From Ulva prolifera (taxonomy: Eukaryota; Chlorophyta; Ulvophyceae; Ulvales; Ulvaceae): DNA of 64,000 nucleotides. The stretch spans positions 372,001 through 436,000 of the forward strand of contig CM041200.1 in NCBI GenBank assembly GCA_023078555.1, written 5' to 3'. How positions within the stretch are numbered: the first letter of the stretch is position 1; each line of letters starts with the position of its first letter. Shown piece after piece: positions 12,076 through 22,803 of this stretch. Made by a program: the position numbers and the translations under genes. The notes beneath the pieces were generated by a model. The model saw nothing but the letters and a program-made list of their open reading frames with translations, ran no database searches and was not told where the DNA came from.

Positions 12076-13268
12076 TGCTGCAGGCCAAATATGTCACGCT
12101 GGCATGACGCAATGCATGCGCTGGCCGTGTTCTGTACTGTCAGGTAGAAAATTCACTGCGTGACGCTAGGTACATGACAATCACGACATCCCGTTACCAC
12201 GTTTGGCCTTGCCGTATGGCCTCATCAGACGACTGTGTGAGTCACGCAATATGTACTGTTCTGCCCCGTTGTGTGATTGTAGGTAACAGAGAAGGCTGCT
12301 GTTATTTCGTTGGTTCAGCATGCATGGTGGTATGTACGTTGTGGGAGATCATTTTCATCGGCAGCATGTTGGTCGTGACAATGATTTGTACATGTATCAG
12401 CTACTACATGCAACCGATAGATGATGGCGCGTTGCCATCCGTTACCAACACGTGACAAGACGAATTTCTAGCCTCTTGGTTTAGACTTGCAGCCCGTCGT
12501 CACTGTTTCTTCGTTCCATAACATCTCTTCCTCAACTTTCGCCACGGTAAGGCCGTCCGCCGCGAGATTCTTCGGATGCATGCATGGCATGCCTGACAGA
12601 ATTTAAATTTTCGCATATGCCCCCCCAAGATGCACGCGCGGAACTGTGTTCGTTATACGGTTTGCCAATTGAGCCACATCAGTGTGTGCCCGGCGTTACA
12701 TCATCGAATCACACCTTCACATTGGGACTTCGCGATTACAAATCGGGTGTACACTGCCGAGCAGTGACTGCTTCCGCATTTCCTGTGTGCAACGTATCGC
12801 GTCGACATCGCATTGCACTGGACTAGAAAAGGACCTTAGACTGATTCCTGATAAGGCATTTTGGTATGACAGCCGCTGATCATTCGTCCCGTGGGGGCGC
12901 AGATCAACGTATTGCAGAGGTGCCTGATGAAGTGCTCCACGTACGCTTTCCTGTGATTCCCGCTTGGGTCGTGATTCGTCACAAGGATTCTGCATGCCCT
13001 ATGTTGTTTTGTCAAGGAATAGACCCTCTGGATATTGCTGCCGCCTCGTTTCGTGCACAAGTGTAGCCTGGACTCAATACGGGGTCGGATACAGGCCGAT
13101 CACCACAAACTTATCTGTCCCTGTTACGTTTGCGGCGATCAGATGTCGCATTGTGATTTAGCGCACTTAGATTTGATGTAGTCGTGTTTAGATACGGACT
13201 GTCGAATCAGCTGTCGAATCTCACAACAGTTGTGGAGTCATGAGCCTCTCCTCGATCATATCAATCAG
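12076..13268. other. Intergenic; probable 5' exon of the F-box/LRR gene
   Basis: The LRR gene's exon at 13269 begins at an acceptor and lacks an ATG, so a first exon should lie in this stretch. One candidate opens at the ATG at about 12866 (MTAADHSSRGGADQRIAE) but I could not confirm its splice. The rest looks non-coding. Confidence 0.3.
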
Positions 13269-15209
13269 AATTACCGCATGGTTTGCTGCAGGATGTTTTG
13301 CGGAGTCTGGACGATGGAAATTTGCAGACCCTGCTACCTTGCCTTCGGATGGTATCAAAGCGATTCCGTGGTCTTGCAGACTCCCAGGTGTTTGACGCTA
13401 AATTGACATTTTGTCCATCATCTGTCACCTGGCAGTCTGGCCTCTTGCAGCGATTTGAGAATCTTGAACAGCTACATGCGGAATTGCGGAACGACGAAAG
13501 CTCGAACGCGTCGTCCCTGCTGCTCCTGCTCGACATCCTCAACGCTCGCCCGACTCTTCGAACACTTCATATTGTTCGCAATGGTAGTGAACGGTATTGC
13601 GACCAAGTTTGGCCGCGGAGCAGTATGCTGGCTCTGAGAAATGCGATGAAGCGAGTCACGGACCTCCACACTCTGTCGCTGAGTGGATACGGTAGCGTCT
13701 ATATGAGCACACAGATGCTGTGTAGTGCACTCCAGAATGTTTCTCCTCTAAAAGAACTACTGGTCCGGGTCGCGATTGGCAATCAAGGGGTCCACAGATT
13801 GGCACCAAGCATCAAAGGAAACCAGACGGTCGTTCGCCTAAACTTGAGCGGAACGGCGATTGGCGACATCGGTGCTGTCCAGCTCGCAGCATGCTTGGAG
13901 GATAATTTGACCCTCCAAGATTTAGATATGTCGCATGTACGTTTCCTTGCAATGTATTGTGAATGTGTTCGCCATGACAAGCATGCGCCGATGTCATGGT
14001 TAAGGTACATAACATACCATGATTATTGTGCAGAACTCCATGGGCACTGAGGGTGCGTCTGCGGTTGCATCTGCCCTTGCTGGCAATAGATGCCTGAAGT
14101 GTCTCAGTCTGGCTCACAACTCGCTGGCAGACGCGGGTGCAGGAGCTTTCGGGCATACCCTTGGGGCCAACGGTTCGCTACACAACCTTAATCTCATGTA
14201 CAACAGCATAAGTCATGTTGGCATGCGTGAACTCTGTTCTGGCCTGGAGGTGAATGGCGGGCTGACAAAGCTAGATTTATCTGGCAATGATGCACAGGTG
14301 TGACCTCTGTGTATATTGCCAGTGGGCCTGCTGTAGCAAACGCCATGCTTAATGAAAATCACTTTGCCGCCTTCATGACAGTTTCTTGCCAGCTGCAGGC
14401 TGGCAGTGCAGATGTTCTGGCAAAGGCGCTATCCGTAAATACAGTCCTGCTGGAGCTCAGTTTCTGTGATACTCGTCTGGATGATAGCGTGAATGCTCTT
14501 GCACTCGGGCTGACACCAAACGCTGTGTTGCGTTCTCTGAGCCTGAGCAATAACTACATAGGCAGAGTTGGTGCAGCCTCGCTAGCCGCTCTACTGTCTC
14601 AAAGCATCCCCGACCACGTCGGAGCTCCAAGGCTGCGCCCACTTGTGCACTTAGATTTGTCACACAATGCATTGGGCGATGCTGGAGTAGCTGAGATGGC
14701 AGCATCACTATGTGGAGCTCATGGCTTGAAACATCTCAAGTTGGTCAACTGCGACATTGGCTCTGCAGGTGCGCCTGCTGGTTTATCAGACAAGGTGCCA
14801 TGGCATGCCAATCACAGTTTTGAAGCATACTGAAAGCTTATGGGCAGGTACTGCTGACAATATGCAAATCAGAGTGACAGCGCATGTCAATTCATGTGCA
14901 GGCGCTGAGATACTTGCGATGTGCATGGAGAAACTTTACCTCGAATCAATTGATCTCAACAGAAACTACGTGGCCGATGTGGGCGCGATTAGCCTGGGTC
15001 TTGCCATGCAGCGCCATGGGAAATGCCATGCTGTACACCTCCAATTCAATGGTGTCCGGGACTCTGGTGCTATGGCCCTAGCAGTTGCCTTGAAGTTGGT
15101 GCCCAGTTTGTTTTTGGTCGACCTACGTGGCAATTCGTTCCCTTTTATGCGCAAAAAGATAGGAGCGATTGTGAATAGTTGCAGCAAGAAAGTTCAATTC
15201 CTTCATTGA
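13269..15209 (+). CDS. F-box protein with ribonuclease-inhibitor/NLRC3-type leucine-rich repeats
   Basis: Likely substrate-recognition subunit of an SCF-type ubiquitin ligase, or a related LRR scaffold. Four exons join in phase: 13269-13936, 14034-14297, 14399-14768 and 14902-15209 (TGA), about 536 residues without the missing start. The N-terminus reads as an F-box: LPHGLLQDVLRSLDDGN, then CLRMVSKRFRGLAD. After a spacer come about ten RI-type repeats of about 28 residues, with the pattern LxxLxLxxNxIGxxGAxxLAxxL: for example LVRLNLSGTAIGDIGAVQLA-like, LKCLSLAHNSLADAGAGAF, LHNLNLMYNSISHVGM, LRSLSLSNNYIGRVGAASLA, LVHLDLSHNALGDAGVAEMA and LVDLRGNSFPFMRKKIG. Introns fall at equivalent places in the repeat (after ...LxxLDMSH, ...SGNDAQ, ...DIGSAG), suggesting growth by exon duplication. 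Partner and substrate are unknown. Confidence 0.75.
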
Positions 15210-15734
15210 ACGTTGAACACTAGTGTGAAGTGGCTCGATACATGAACGTGCCAGTGTCAGCATGTACGAAGCATTGGTGGCAAGGTCGGGCCATAATGAT
15301 AATAATACCTCTAATAAAGGTGCACTGTCCCACCTGTGGAACTGGCTTCCAAGCTGCGTTGGATGAGATCAATGTTGTTGGAAAAGTCACATCTTACGTT
15401 GATTTACATGGCAGTGGTGTCGTTACTCCATGAGAAGGTGGTGTAGTGATGGCGATCAGTGACACACATGAACCTAAAATCAATGTGTCCACATATGATG
15501 CCTGAACATCAAGGTGCAGAAGATTCGTCACATAGAGTGGCTTGAAGCTGATGTCTTGCACAACCGTCTTGGTTAGTGCATGGCTGTTTGCGTGACCTCG
15601 ATAGCGCAAAGGTAGGGGCACAGTGGTTTTATTAAGGTTGACAGGTGTGGATTACTTCGGCGTGTGTGTTCCGCATTGCGTGCCCGGGAGTTGTCCAAGG
15701 ACATGCTGAAGGACATTGGAATCACTGATCGATG

Positions 15735-15750
15735 ATGATTCATGAATCAT
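15735..15750. repeat. Perfect 16-bp palindrome
   Basis: ATGATTCATGAATCAT reads the same on both strands and sits inside a wider, imperfect GATGATG/CATC-type inverted context (about 15728-15765). Possible cruciform or dimeric binding site; no function can be assigned. Confidence 0.6.
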
Positions 15751-15870
15751 GATAGATGATCGACTGGGGACCTGTCGGTCCTCGACGCTTGGAAAGAGCG
15801 ATGCTTGAAGCCGACGCAAGTGATGCCCGACACGCTGAAAACAATGCACATGCTACACATAGTTTTTGTG

Positions 15871-16108
15871 ATGCCTCGGCTGGCTCCGAAGCGGTCGCAT
15901 CCGTGGCGGAGCGCTGCAGCCAGCGTGGCCAGAGGTGCAGCGCTCTAATGCGCGATGCGTCATGCTCGAAGCTCGATGAAAATCATATCTAATGCACTAA
16001 ATATGATGCATATAAGTTAATTAGAATATACGATGCTTCAGCGGGGCCAGAAGCGGCCGCATCCGTTGCGGAGCGCTGCTGAAAGCCGCGTGGCCAGAGG
16101 TGCAGCGC
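15871..16108. repeat. Diverged direct duplication of a GC-rich 70-75-bp segment
   Basis: 15871-15943 and 16032-16108 share GCGGAGCGCTGC and GTGGCCAGAGGTGCAGCGC with intervening substitutions, separated by about 90 bp of AT-richer DNA. It abuts the A1 repeat of the recombinase retrotransposon on its right, but I saw no copy elsewhere in the window. Confidence 0.5.
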
Positions 16109-16285
16109 AACTTCGACGCCCGATACCGCTGCAGAGGCACGACGCGAACGCGAAGCGACCTGCGTCGCGGAGTTTTTGGACGCAGATGCATCGATGCGAA
16201 GTTGACGCCGAAGCCCCGACGCGGATTGGATCCCTGGATATGGAAATCCCACAACATGTTGTAGGACTTCATACTGAAAAATCTA

Positions 16286-16475
16286 CTTCCCCACTTACAC
16301 TGACGGCAAGAGGGCGCAAGGACGCCTCGAGATAACGAGGCCAGGAGTTAGACCAACGCCGAGTCCTGCACTTGACATAACAGACAAGTACATGTAGGGA
16401 AGAGACAAACAAGCACAGCATCGTTCGTTGCTGAGCCTGCATGAAGTCTACAGGTCCAGCTTAATAAGAATCGCA
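16286..16475 (+). repeat. Split direct repeat copy A1
   Basis: About 190 bp starting TTCCCCACTTACA and ending TTAATAAGAATCGCA, nearly identical to 21763-21952 with only a few substitutions. Sequences on both sides differ completely, so this is a discrete repeat. Confidence 0.8.
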
Positions 16476-17395
16476 GCAAAATTGGGTAGGAGTATGGCAC
16501 CAAGAGGATACAGGCTGCAGCACCCGCCAACTTGAAGAGGGAGCAGTACAAATTACACATATACTGAAATTCACGCGTTGCTTTCGACGAGCGGAAGTTG
16601 CGTGGCCAGGGCGCGGATACCGATGGTTGTTGCAGCAGTCAGTCCGTCTCGAAGCGGAAGCACGGAAGCGACCAGGAATGTCATCGACAGAACAGATTTC
16701 ATAGCTATGCTATAGAGATGATGAATTTGGACAGGATTGGAATCGGACTCTGGGCAGTACGGTGCCGACATGAGCCTGGCGGAGCACCACGATGGTGCTA
16801 CAGACTCCAGCTCAGGAATTCCAAGTGAATGTGTTACGGACCTCAAATGGAATAGCTGTCAATCGAAACACTGAAGCCCAGTACATGGCACATGGTCAAA
16901 TTGCCGGCAGTTTTTCTTTCTGGAGGCGGGCTATAGCCAAGAGGAGGCTCCGATCTATGCAACTGCGCCTGAGTTTATGGGCTGTGAGACACCTAATTAA
17001 AAGCAGACAATCTGTGCTACGTGGCGCCGGTCGCCACAATATGGCTGCTGCTGGAATCTGCCCGAGATACACATCACTCCCGACCTCGACCTAGGCACAG
17101 GAAATGTATCGCTGAAGCAAGCAGTGCGAATCATGATCAGTTGCCGCTCAGATCTATTGCTCCTGCTGGTGTCAGCACCACCTAAACAGGCTTTGCGTGC
17201 GTACAGACATTCGACGAGCTACTAACTGCTATGTCAGTAGCAGGGATGACACCTAACGAAGACTCTCACTGCAAGCTGATTATGTACTGTGGCATATCGC
17301 GAGCATCAGATTCGGTCTAGAGACTCAGCATTAGACCAGAGCAAGACATGAGCTGATTGCAAACAGAATTACAATACATCAATACGCCACCGCAA

Positions 17396-19177
17396 CGAGG
17401 ACCTGCGGCGGCAGCGAGCTGAGCCTGCCAAGGTGCAGAAGAGCGAGGACCTGCTGCGGCAGCGAGCGGAGACCTGCCCAGGTGCAGAGGAGCGAGGAGG
17501 TGCTGCGGCAGCGAGCTGGGATCTAAGAGGCTATTCAGCTACTACAAGGCGCTGCAGCGTTGCCACAGGCAAAAAAGGGAAGCCACAGGCAAAAAAAAAG
17601 AAGAAAAGGGGTAGCTCGTTGAGGGCAATGCTATACAGTCTACAGAGCAGGACACGGGGTGACGGTCCACACTTGTTTAAACATGCTATGTACAGCCAGC
17701 ACAGAATCAATCGACTTATGGAGCAGAACAGCAGAATCAACTTGCCAATGATCCGAGCAGTATGTCAGGTGCAAAGCTGACGTGGCCTAAACATTGGCCT
17801 GCCATGGGCAGGAAGGACTAGCACACGCCGCAGGAATGGGCGAAAGCCAGCCGCGGGCAAAGGAGCACCGACCTACCGAGGGCAGAGATACAACAATGAC
17901 TCGCCATCTGGGCCGTGAGGTACAACACAAACGCGAACACAGAAATGAGCTGAGAGATAAAGCGATGACCTGCCATGGGCGAGGAGCCTAGAGAAACAGA
18001 TAGAACATTGAACAGCCATGGGCACAGAGCCATTACGCGAGGCTTACAACAATGAATTGCCATGGGCACAGAGCCACGATCAGGTCGAATAGAGAAATGA
18101 ATTTATGACCTGCCATGGGTGCAACATGAGCAGAGCACAGAGATACCAACGACAGTCCATGGGTACAGAGCCACACTCAGCGAGATCCAACAATGACCTG
18201 CCTTGAGCAGGGAAACAGAACAATGACATGTCAAGGACGCAGAGCCATGAGCACAGAGACACGGCAATGACCGGCCATGGGTTGAAGCCATGGGCAGCAG
18301 GATACAGCAATGACTAGACATGGGCACAGAGCCATAAGTGGAGAATCACATCAGCGAACTGCCATGCACATCAGAACAGAACCATGGGCAAACACAAGGA
18401 CTGGCCATGGGCATATTGACGTGACCAGAGAGATACAGTAATGACCGGCCATGTGCGCAAAACCTTGAATATCGAGAGATACACTATGACATGTGATATG
18501 CACGGAGCAAGGAGTAGAGACTCAGAGTGCTGACATAGCACGGGGGAGGGAGAGAGATACAGCGTACCAGACTCTGAGATGACATGCCACGGTCAAGGAA
18601 ACAACGCAGTGAACTGACTTCCCAGACGCAGAGAACCGGCTGCAGCAGTGAACCAAAGCTGCGACGAGCAGTGACCCTTCTACAGCAATTAACTGACCTG
18701 CCAGGCGCGGTGGACGGACCTGCCCAGGTGCAGAGGATCTGCTGCGGCAGGGTGCTCAGTGCTGCCAGCGGCAGAAGAGCGAGGACCTGCTGTGGCGGTA
18801 AGCCGAGAGCTGATTGGTATCGACGATGGAGGGCTATAAACTCGCTGACGAGCAACAGAAGCAGTACGGAGAGGACATCATGTGGGCAATGCTGTACGGC
18901 TAATTGAGCAGAACACCAATTGAAGGACAGCTGCTGAAAGATGTGCAGCCAGCACGGACTCAACTGACTTTGGAACTGAGCAGCTCAGACAAATTTCATA
19001 ATGACTCACAATCAGCAGACTAGGACCCCACAACCAGCCAACGCACACCTGCTGCGGCTACCACCGAGTTTGACAGCACACCATTGGCAAAGAAAGCAAT
19101 ATTGACTATGACCATGACCATGCAGCCAGTGGGCAGAGAGAATACCGCAATGACCTGACACGGGCCCAGGACCACGA

Positions 19178-19262
<85 letters not shown>

Positions 19263-20101
19263 GGGGAACATCATGTGGGCAATGCTTTACGGCCATGAAG
19301 CAAGACACCATTTGACAGACAGCTGACTACACCCTCCAAGGCAAGACAGATGTTTCCTGCCAGTGCATAGAGTCTGAAATCACCAAGAACTTGACCTGCC
19401 ATGTGCAGACAGCTGCAGATTCATGGCAGGCTGCAGCATCCGCTGCAGGTGGAGACAGCGACAGCAAGCCATGGGCAAAGAGAGCGCTGGCCGGACACTA
19501 AGCAGAGAGAATCTAGCAAGGACCTGACATGGGCACAGAACCATGAGCAGAGGATGAATTCATGACTTGCCTCGGGCACACAGCCATGAGCAGGTAGATA
19601 CAATCATGACCTGTCATGGGCACAGAGCCATAAGCAGAGATCTGGGATTCCAGAAGCAGAAATCACCTTGTGATGCCTTGGTCAGAGAGATAGGCTGAAT
19701 GTTTTACGTCACAGAGGGTGCACCCTACGTAGGCAGAGAGTCACAACAATGACCTGCCATGGCCCACTATCCCGGGGCACATCGCCACGAACGGAGGAAC
19801 AGATTCGCGATCGCCCGTCAACGCAGAGAGATACAGAATTTACCTGTCAGGGCACACACTCACGAGCAAAGAGGTAGGCTCATGCCGTGCCATGGGCACA
19901 GAGTGATTGGCTAATGTCCAGCCGTGGACAACATGTACATGGACTACAGTCCATAGAGACAAGAGCAGAAAGATATATAGACCTGCCATGGCCACCGAGC
20001 CACAATAAGGAAATGAACCACGCATCTGTTACGGGCTCAGAGCAATGAGCAGACACGTACAATGAACTCCTGTTGTGTTACACAGCGCCATGGACGACGA
20101 G
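17396..20101. repeat. Degenerate minisatellite region inside YR element 1
   Basis: Two repeat themes alternate. One is a roughly 49-bp unit containing GACCTGCCCAGGTGCAG and GCGAGGACCTGCTGCGGCAG (17400-17515, 18710-18795), also found as clean tandem copies at 22558-22675. The other is an irregular 40-60-bp unit built on GACCTGCCATGGGCACAGAG followed by CCATGAGCAGAGAGATACA (about 17780-20080). Stops in all frames; short open stretches here look like repeat artefacts. Confidence 0.7.
19179..19259. repeat. (GA)n microsatellite, about 40 copies
   Basis: Uninterrupted GA dinucleotides within the minisatellite region. The Leu-Ser runs in minus-strand open frames are artefacts of it. Confidence 0.95.
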
Positions 20102-20189
20102 ATGTATCTTCAAGAAAGTCTAAATTGAATTCGGGCGGTTGTATCGTTACCGCATGTAAGGCTGAAGATCATATGTATAGAGAGGCACA

Positions 20190-20399
20190 ATTTTCATTGT
20201 GAGTCTGCTCACGTGGTATCAGGAGCACCCGTCAGAAGAAGATAGCCAGCTGGCCTGGGAAAAATGTGATTATCAACGATTGCTACGGTGCTGCAATGTG
20301 GCCCACATCAGCCAGACCTGGCAACCACACAAGTGGCCAGTGGAACACCGGCTTACAGAGTCTGCTCATCACATGAGACTGATGTTATATAATGTACGC
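20190..20399 (+). pseudogene. Relic of the RNase H gene 3' end in YR element 1
   Basis: 20290-20400 aligns by eye with 26090-26220 of the second element (shared GTGGCCCACAT, CCACACA, CACATG, and CTATCGCA just before the recombinase stop). It is all that remains of the plus-strand gag-RT-RNaseH module in element 1 and shows that element 1 once had the same gene order. Confidence 0.55.
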
Positions 20400-21575
20400 C
20401 TATCGCAGGTGACGCCCGCGGTCAGCGTATCGGTCGAATGTAGCAGCACTGGCCATGCCAGTCCTCCTCATGGTGACCGCTGCAGGCTCCGCAGCAGCTT
20501 GGGCAGTTTGCACATGCCCTCTCCGGAAACTATGCATAGTCTCCCCGCCGTCAACACCAAACCGCACGAGATTATCCCTCACCCGGTTGCCGGCCGCTTG
20601 CGAAGACAGCCGCGGGGAACCAGGCCGCTGGGACCGAAACACAGCCCCAACAGGCGGCCTGCCGGACAGGGCACGCTGCCACTGATATAGGAGGCGGAGG
20701 CGCCGGATAGCACAGAGATCAGAGTTCTCATGTATCGCAATCTCCTGGGTCTGGGGTCGCCGAAATTGCTCTGTCTTGCTGCGGCAGGGTACCATGAGAA
20801 GGCAACCAATCGGCGCCTCCGAATGAGGGAATTCCCCTGCCCAGGTGTCACTGACCGAGACAACAGTACGGTCCGCGCGCTGCAAATAAAGATCCTCCCA
20901 GTCCACATACAGGGCATCCTGACCCCTACGGCCACTGTTCCACAGATATAGGATATAGGTAGCATCCCTCAGGAGCACTGAGACCCTGGTAGCCACACCA
21001 GCTGCCGCTGCGGCACGCAGCTCAACGTCCATGCGACCAATTAGAGCAGTTACAGTCTGGGGGGTGAAAGGCACAGCACTGCGTGGGCGCACCCCAACAA
21101 CAGCCTGCCGCCGCTGGTAAGCACGCACAGCACCGCGCACCAGCTCCGATCGAACTGGATTCCCGTACCCCTCGTCACACCAGTCCCGGCTGCGCCCCCG
21201 GAAGTCGAAACTCCGACCCAGCGCACTGACCCAGCTTTGGAGGGTAGAAGTGGCCACACCCGCACAGGAGCGGCCGGTTAGGTTTGGGAGAAGATGCTCA
21301 TGGAGGAACAAGCACACATGGTCCGGGCGGCACGTGGCCCACCCCTGGTCCACTGTGGCAAACATCAGCTGCAGGAAAGGCGCAAACAGCTCGTTGGCCT
21401 TGGAATAGTTGGACTCCGTTCTGGGATGACGACAGAAGGAGCGCTCATCAGCGATTAGTCGTTCACGCTCGGCGCGCAGCCGGGCCTCACGAGTGTTCGG
21501 AGACAAACACAGGCCATCTGCAGAGGGGCGACCGGGCCCGAATCGAAGAGCGCTGAGATGCTGCTGAGCCTCAAC
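20400..21575 (-). CDS. Tyrosine recombinase of YR element 1, apparently intact
   Basis: DNA-cutting and joining enzyme that integrates the element's circular DNA. The open frame runs on the minus strand from about 21575, where a TTCTGTTCAG acceptor-like site precedes it, to a TGA at 20400, about 391 codons. I see no ATG in the first part, so either an intron joins an upstream start or translation begins inside. The catalytic set is present: Arg in YLWNSGRRGQDALYVDW, His-x-x-Arg in HSFRRGHVQ, and the nucleophile Tyr in FDRYADRGRHLR. The N-terminal half (SPNTREARLRAERERL, FLQLMFATVDQGW) resembles a SAM-like core-binding domain. Orientation is opposite to the RNase H relic and to the gag-RT of the neighbouring element, as in Kangaroo. 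It is nearly identical to 26219-27103 over their shared length. Confidence 0.8.
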   Translation of the reverse strand, partial: VEAQQHLSALRFGPGRPSADGLCLSPNTREARLRAERERLIADERSFCRHPRTESNYSKANELFAPFLQLMFATVDQGWATCRPDHVCLFLHEHLLPNLTGRSCAGVATSTLQSWVSALGRSFDFRGRSRDWCDEGYGNPVRSELVRGAVRAYQRRQAVVGVRPRSAVPFTPQTVTALIGRMDVELRAAAAAGVATRVSVLLRDATYILYLWNSGRRGQDALYVDWEDLYLQRADRTVVSVSDTWAGEFPHSEAPIGCLLMVPCRSKTEQFRRPQTQEIAIHENSDLCAIRRLRLLYQWQRALSGRPPVGAVFRSQRPGSPRLSSQAAGNRVRDNLVRFGVDGGETMHSFRRGHVQTAQAAAEPAAVTMRRTGMASAATFDRYADRGRHLR

Positions 21576-21670
21576 CTGAACAGAACAAGTGAGAACTCAG
21601 TGTGAGTCAGACAGGAGTCAGACAGAGGTATGCTGCAAGCAGCGATTGGAAATGGATCTATAGGGCGGGC

Positions 21671-21763
21671 GGGGCCGGAAGAAGCTTCCACCGGGGGCCA
21701 CCGTCTCATGCAAACTAATCAGCGGCTACCATCAGCTGAACGATACAGTGTAAAATCAGTCTC
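21671..21763 (+). repeat. Split direct repeat copy B1
   Basis: About 93 bp from GGGGCCGGAAGAAGC to TAAAATCAGTCTC, essentially identical to 22256-22348, joined directly to A2. Confidence 0.85.
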
Positions 21764-21952
21764 TTCCCCACTTACATTGACGGCAAGAGGGCGCAAGGAC
21801 GCCTCGAGATAACGAGGCCAGGAGTCAGCCCAACGCCGAGTCCTGCACTTGACATAACAGACAAGTACATGTAGGGAAGAGACAAACAAGCACAGCATCG
21901 TTCGTTGCTGTGCCTGCATGAAGTCTACAAGTCCAGCTTAATAAGAATCGCA
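21763..21952 (+). repeat. Split direct repeat copy A2
   Basis: Second copy of the 190-bp A repeat. The B1/A2 junction at 21763 corresponds to the closed-circle junction expected when terminal repeats are joined in a YR retrotransposon. Confidence 0.8.
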
Positions 21953-22255
21953 CCCACCCACCACCCGATAGCAGAGGAACGGAAACCGCCGGAGCACAGC
22001 TCGAAGGAGAGAACGCAGGAACAGCCCTACACACACAGAGGAGTAATCAAGAGAGAACCGAGACTCGAGACTAGGAGATGCAACAAACACGAGCACAGCC
22101 CTGACCTAGAGAGAGTGACACAAACAGACACATGCTGTTGGTAGCCCGCTATACAATTCCCCAGCTGTGAAGGCAGACAGCTGGCACAGACAGCCCGACA
22201 TGCATGTGCACATGTAGCCACACGTAGCCATCAGTCATGTCGTGGCGGCGCCCAC

Positions 22256-22348
22256 GGGGCCGGAAGAAGCTTCCACCGGGGGCCACCGTCTCATGCAAAC
22301 TAATCAGCGGCTACCATCAGCTGAACGATACAGTGTAAAATCAGTCTC
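22256..22348 (+). repeat. Split direct repeat copy B2, proposed right end of YR element 1
   Basis: Second copy of the 93-bp B repeat; similarity to B1 stops at CAGTCTC, after which unrelated sequence begins. Confidence 0.8.
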
Positions 22349-22557
22349 ATGGAAGAAGTCAGCCACATTTAAGCGCGCCCAGACCCAACTAGAAAGCCTA
22401 CCGCCTACGACTTCCACCGATAGGTAAGGGGAGACCGAGCAGCGGTCACCATCAGAAATGCAAACCAACTGGGTAACATGAACGGTCGGCCATGTGCAGC
22501 CCTAGCAGGGCGAGAGGCCGTGGGAAAGAGCGAGGACACGCCAAGGCAGGGAGTTAC

Positions 22558-22675
22558 GACCTGCCCAGGTGCAGAAGAGCGAGGACCTGCATAGGCAGCG
22601 AGCTGAGACCTGCCCAGGTGCAGAAGAGCGAGGACCTGCTGCGGCAGCGAGCTGAGACCTGCCCAGGTGCAGAGT
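22558..22675 (+). repeat. 49-bp tandem repeat in the gag leader of YR element 2
   Basis: Two full units and a partial third of GACCTGCCCAGGTGCAG / AGCGAGGACCTGC / GGCAGCGAGCTGA, spaced exactly 49 bp. The same unit appears in the expanded region of element 1. Confidence 0.75.
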
Positions 22676-22803
22676 GCGCAGAGGCCCACCGCGCAGACAG
22701 CACAGTGAGAGCTGGGAGACACGAACAGATAGCGACAGAGGGTAGCCAGGGATACAAACCTGCAGTAGATGACAAGTACAGGCTTTAGAATAGAGCCAGG
22801 ACG

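Larger units (their letters stand above)
15210..16285. other. Intergenic, between the host genes and the transposon block
   Basis: 3' flank of the LRR gene followed by DNA without coding signal. It contains the palindrome at 15735-15750 and a diverged GC-rich duplication at 15871-16108, listed separately. Nothing else was recognised. Confidence 0.4.
16286..22348 (+). mobile_element. Tyrosine-recombinase (PAT/Kangaroo-like) retrotransposon, non-autonomous derivative (YR element 1)
   Basis: Bounded by split direct repeats in the order A1 (16286-16475), B1 (21671-21763), A2 (21763-21952), B2 (22256-22348). This A1-ORFs-B1-A2-B2 layout is known for PAT/Ngaro/Kangaroo elements, which insert by a tyrosine recombinase and therefore lack integrase and target-site duplications. 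Inside, only the recombinase (minus strand) and about 200 bp of the RNase H gene's 3' end remain recognisable. The 16.5-20.2 kb part that should hold gag-RT-RNaseH is tandem-repeat DNA. B1 and A2 are contiguous, while A2 and B2 are 303 bp apart, a wider gap than I expect. Exact termini are not proven. Confidence 0.65.

Noticed and set aside
19012-19311. Leu-Ser repeat proteins on the minus strand
   Set aside because: Translation of the (GA)n microsatellite; no conserved flanking coding sequence.
17396-20101. Possible CRISPR-like array of regularly spaced repeats
   Set aside because: Repeat units are degenerate, spacing is irregular, there are no unique spacers of constant length and no cas genes; the genome is eukaryotic. 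It is a minisatellite.
20199-20951. Plus-strand frames overlapping the recombinase
   Set aside because: They are antisense shadows of the YR gene, whose catalytic motifs are on the minus strand; the same shadows recur at 26228-26770.
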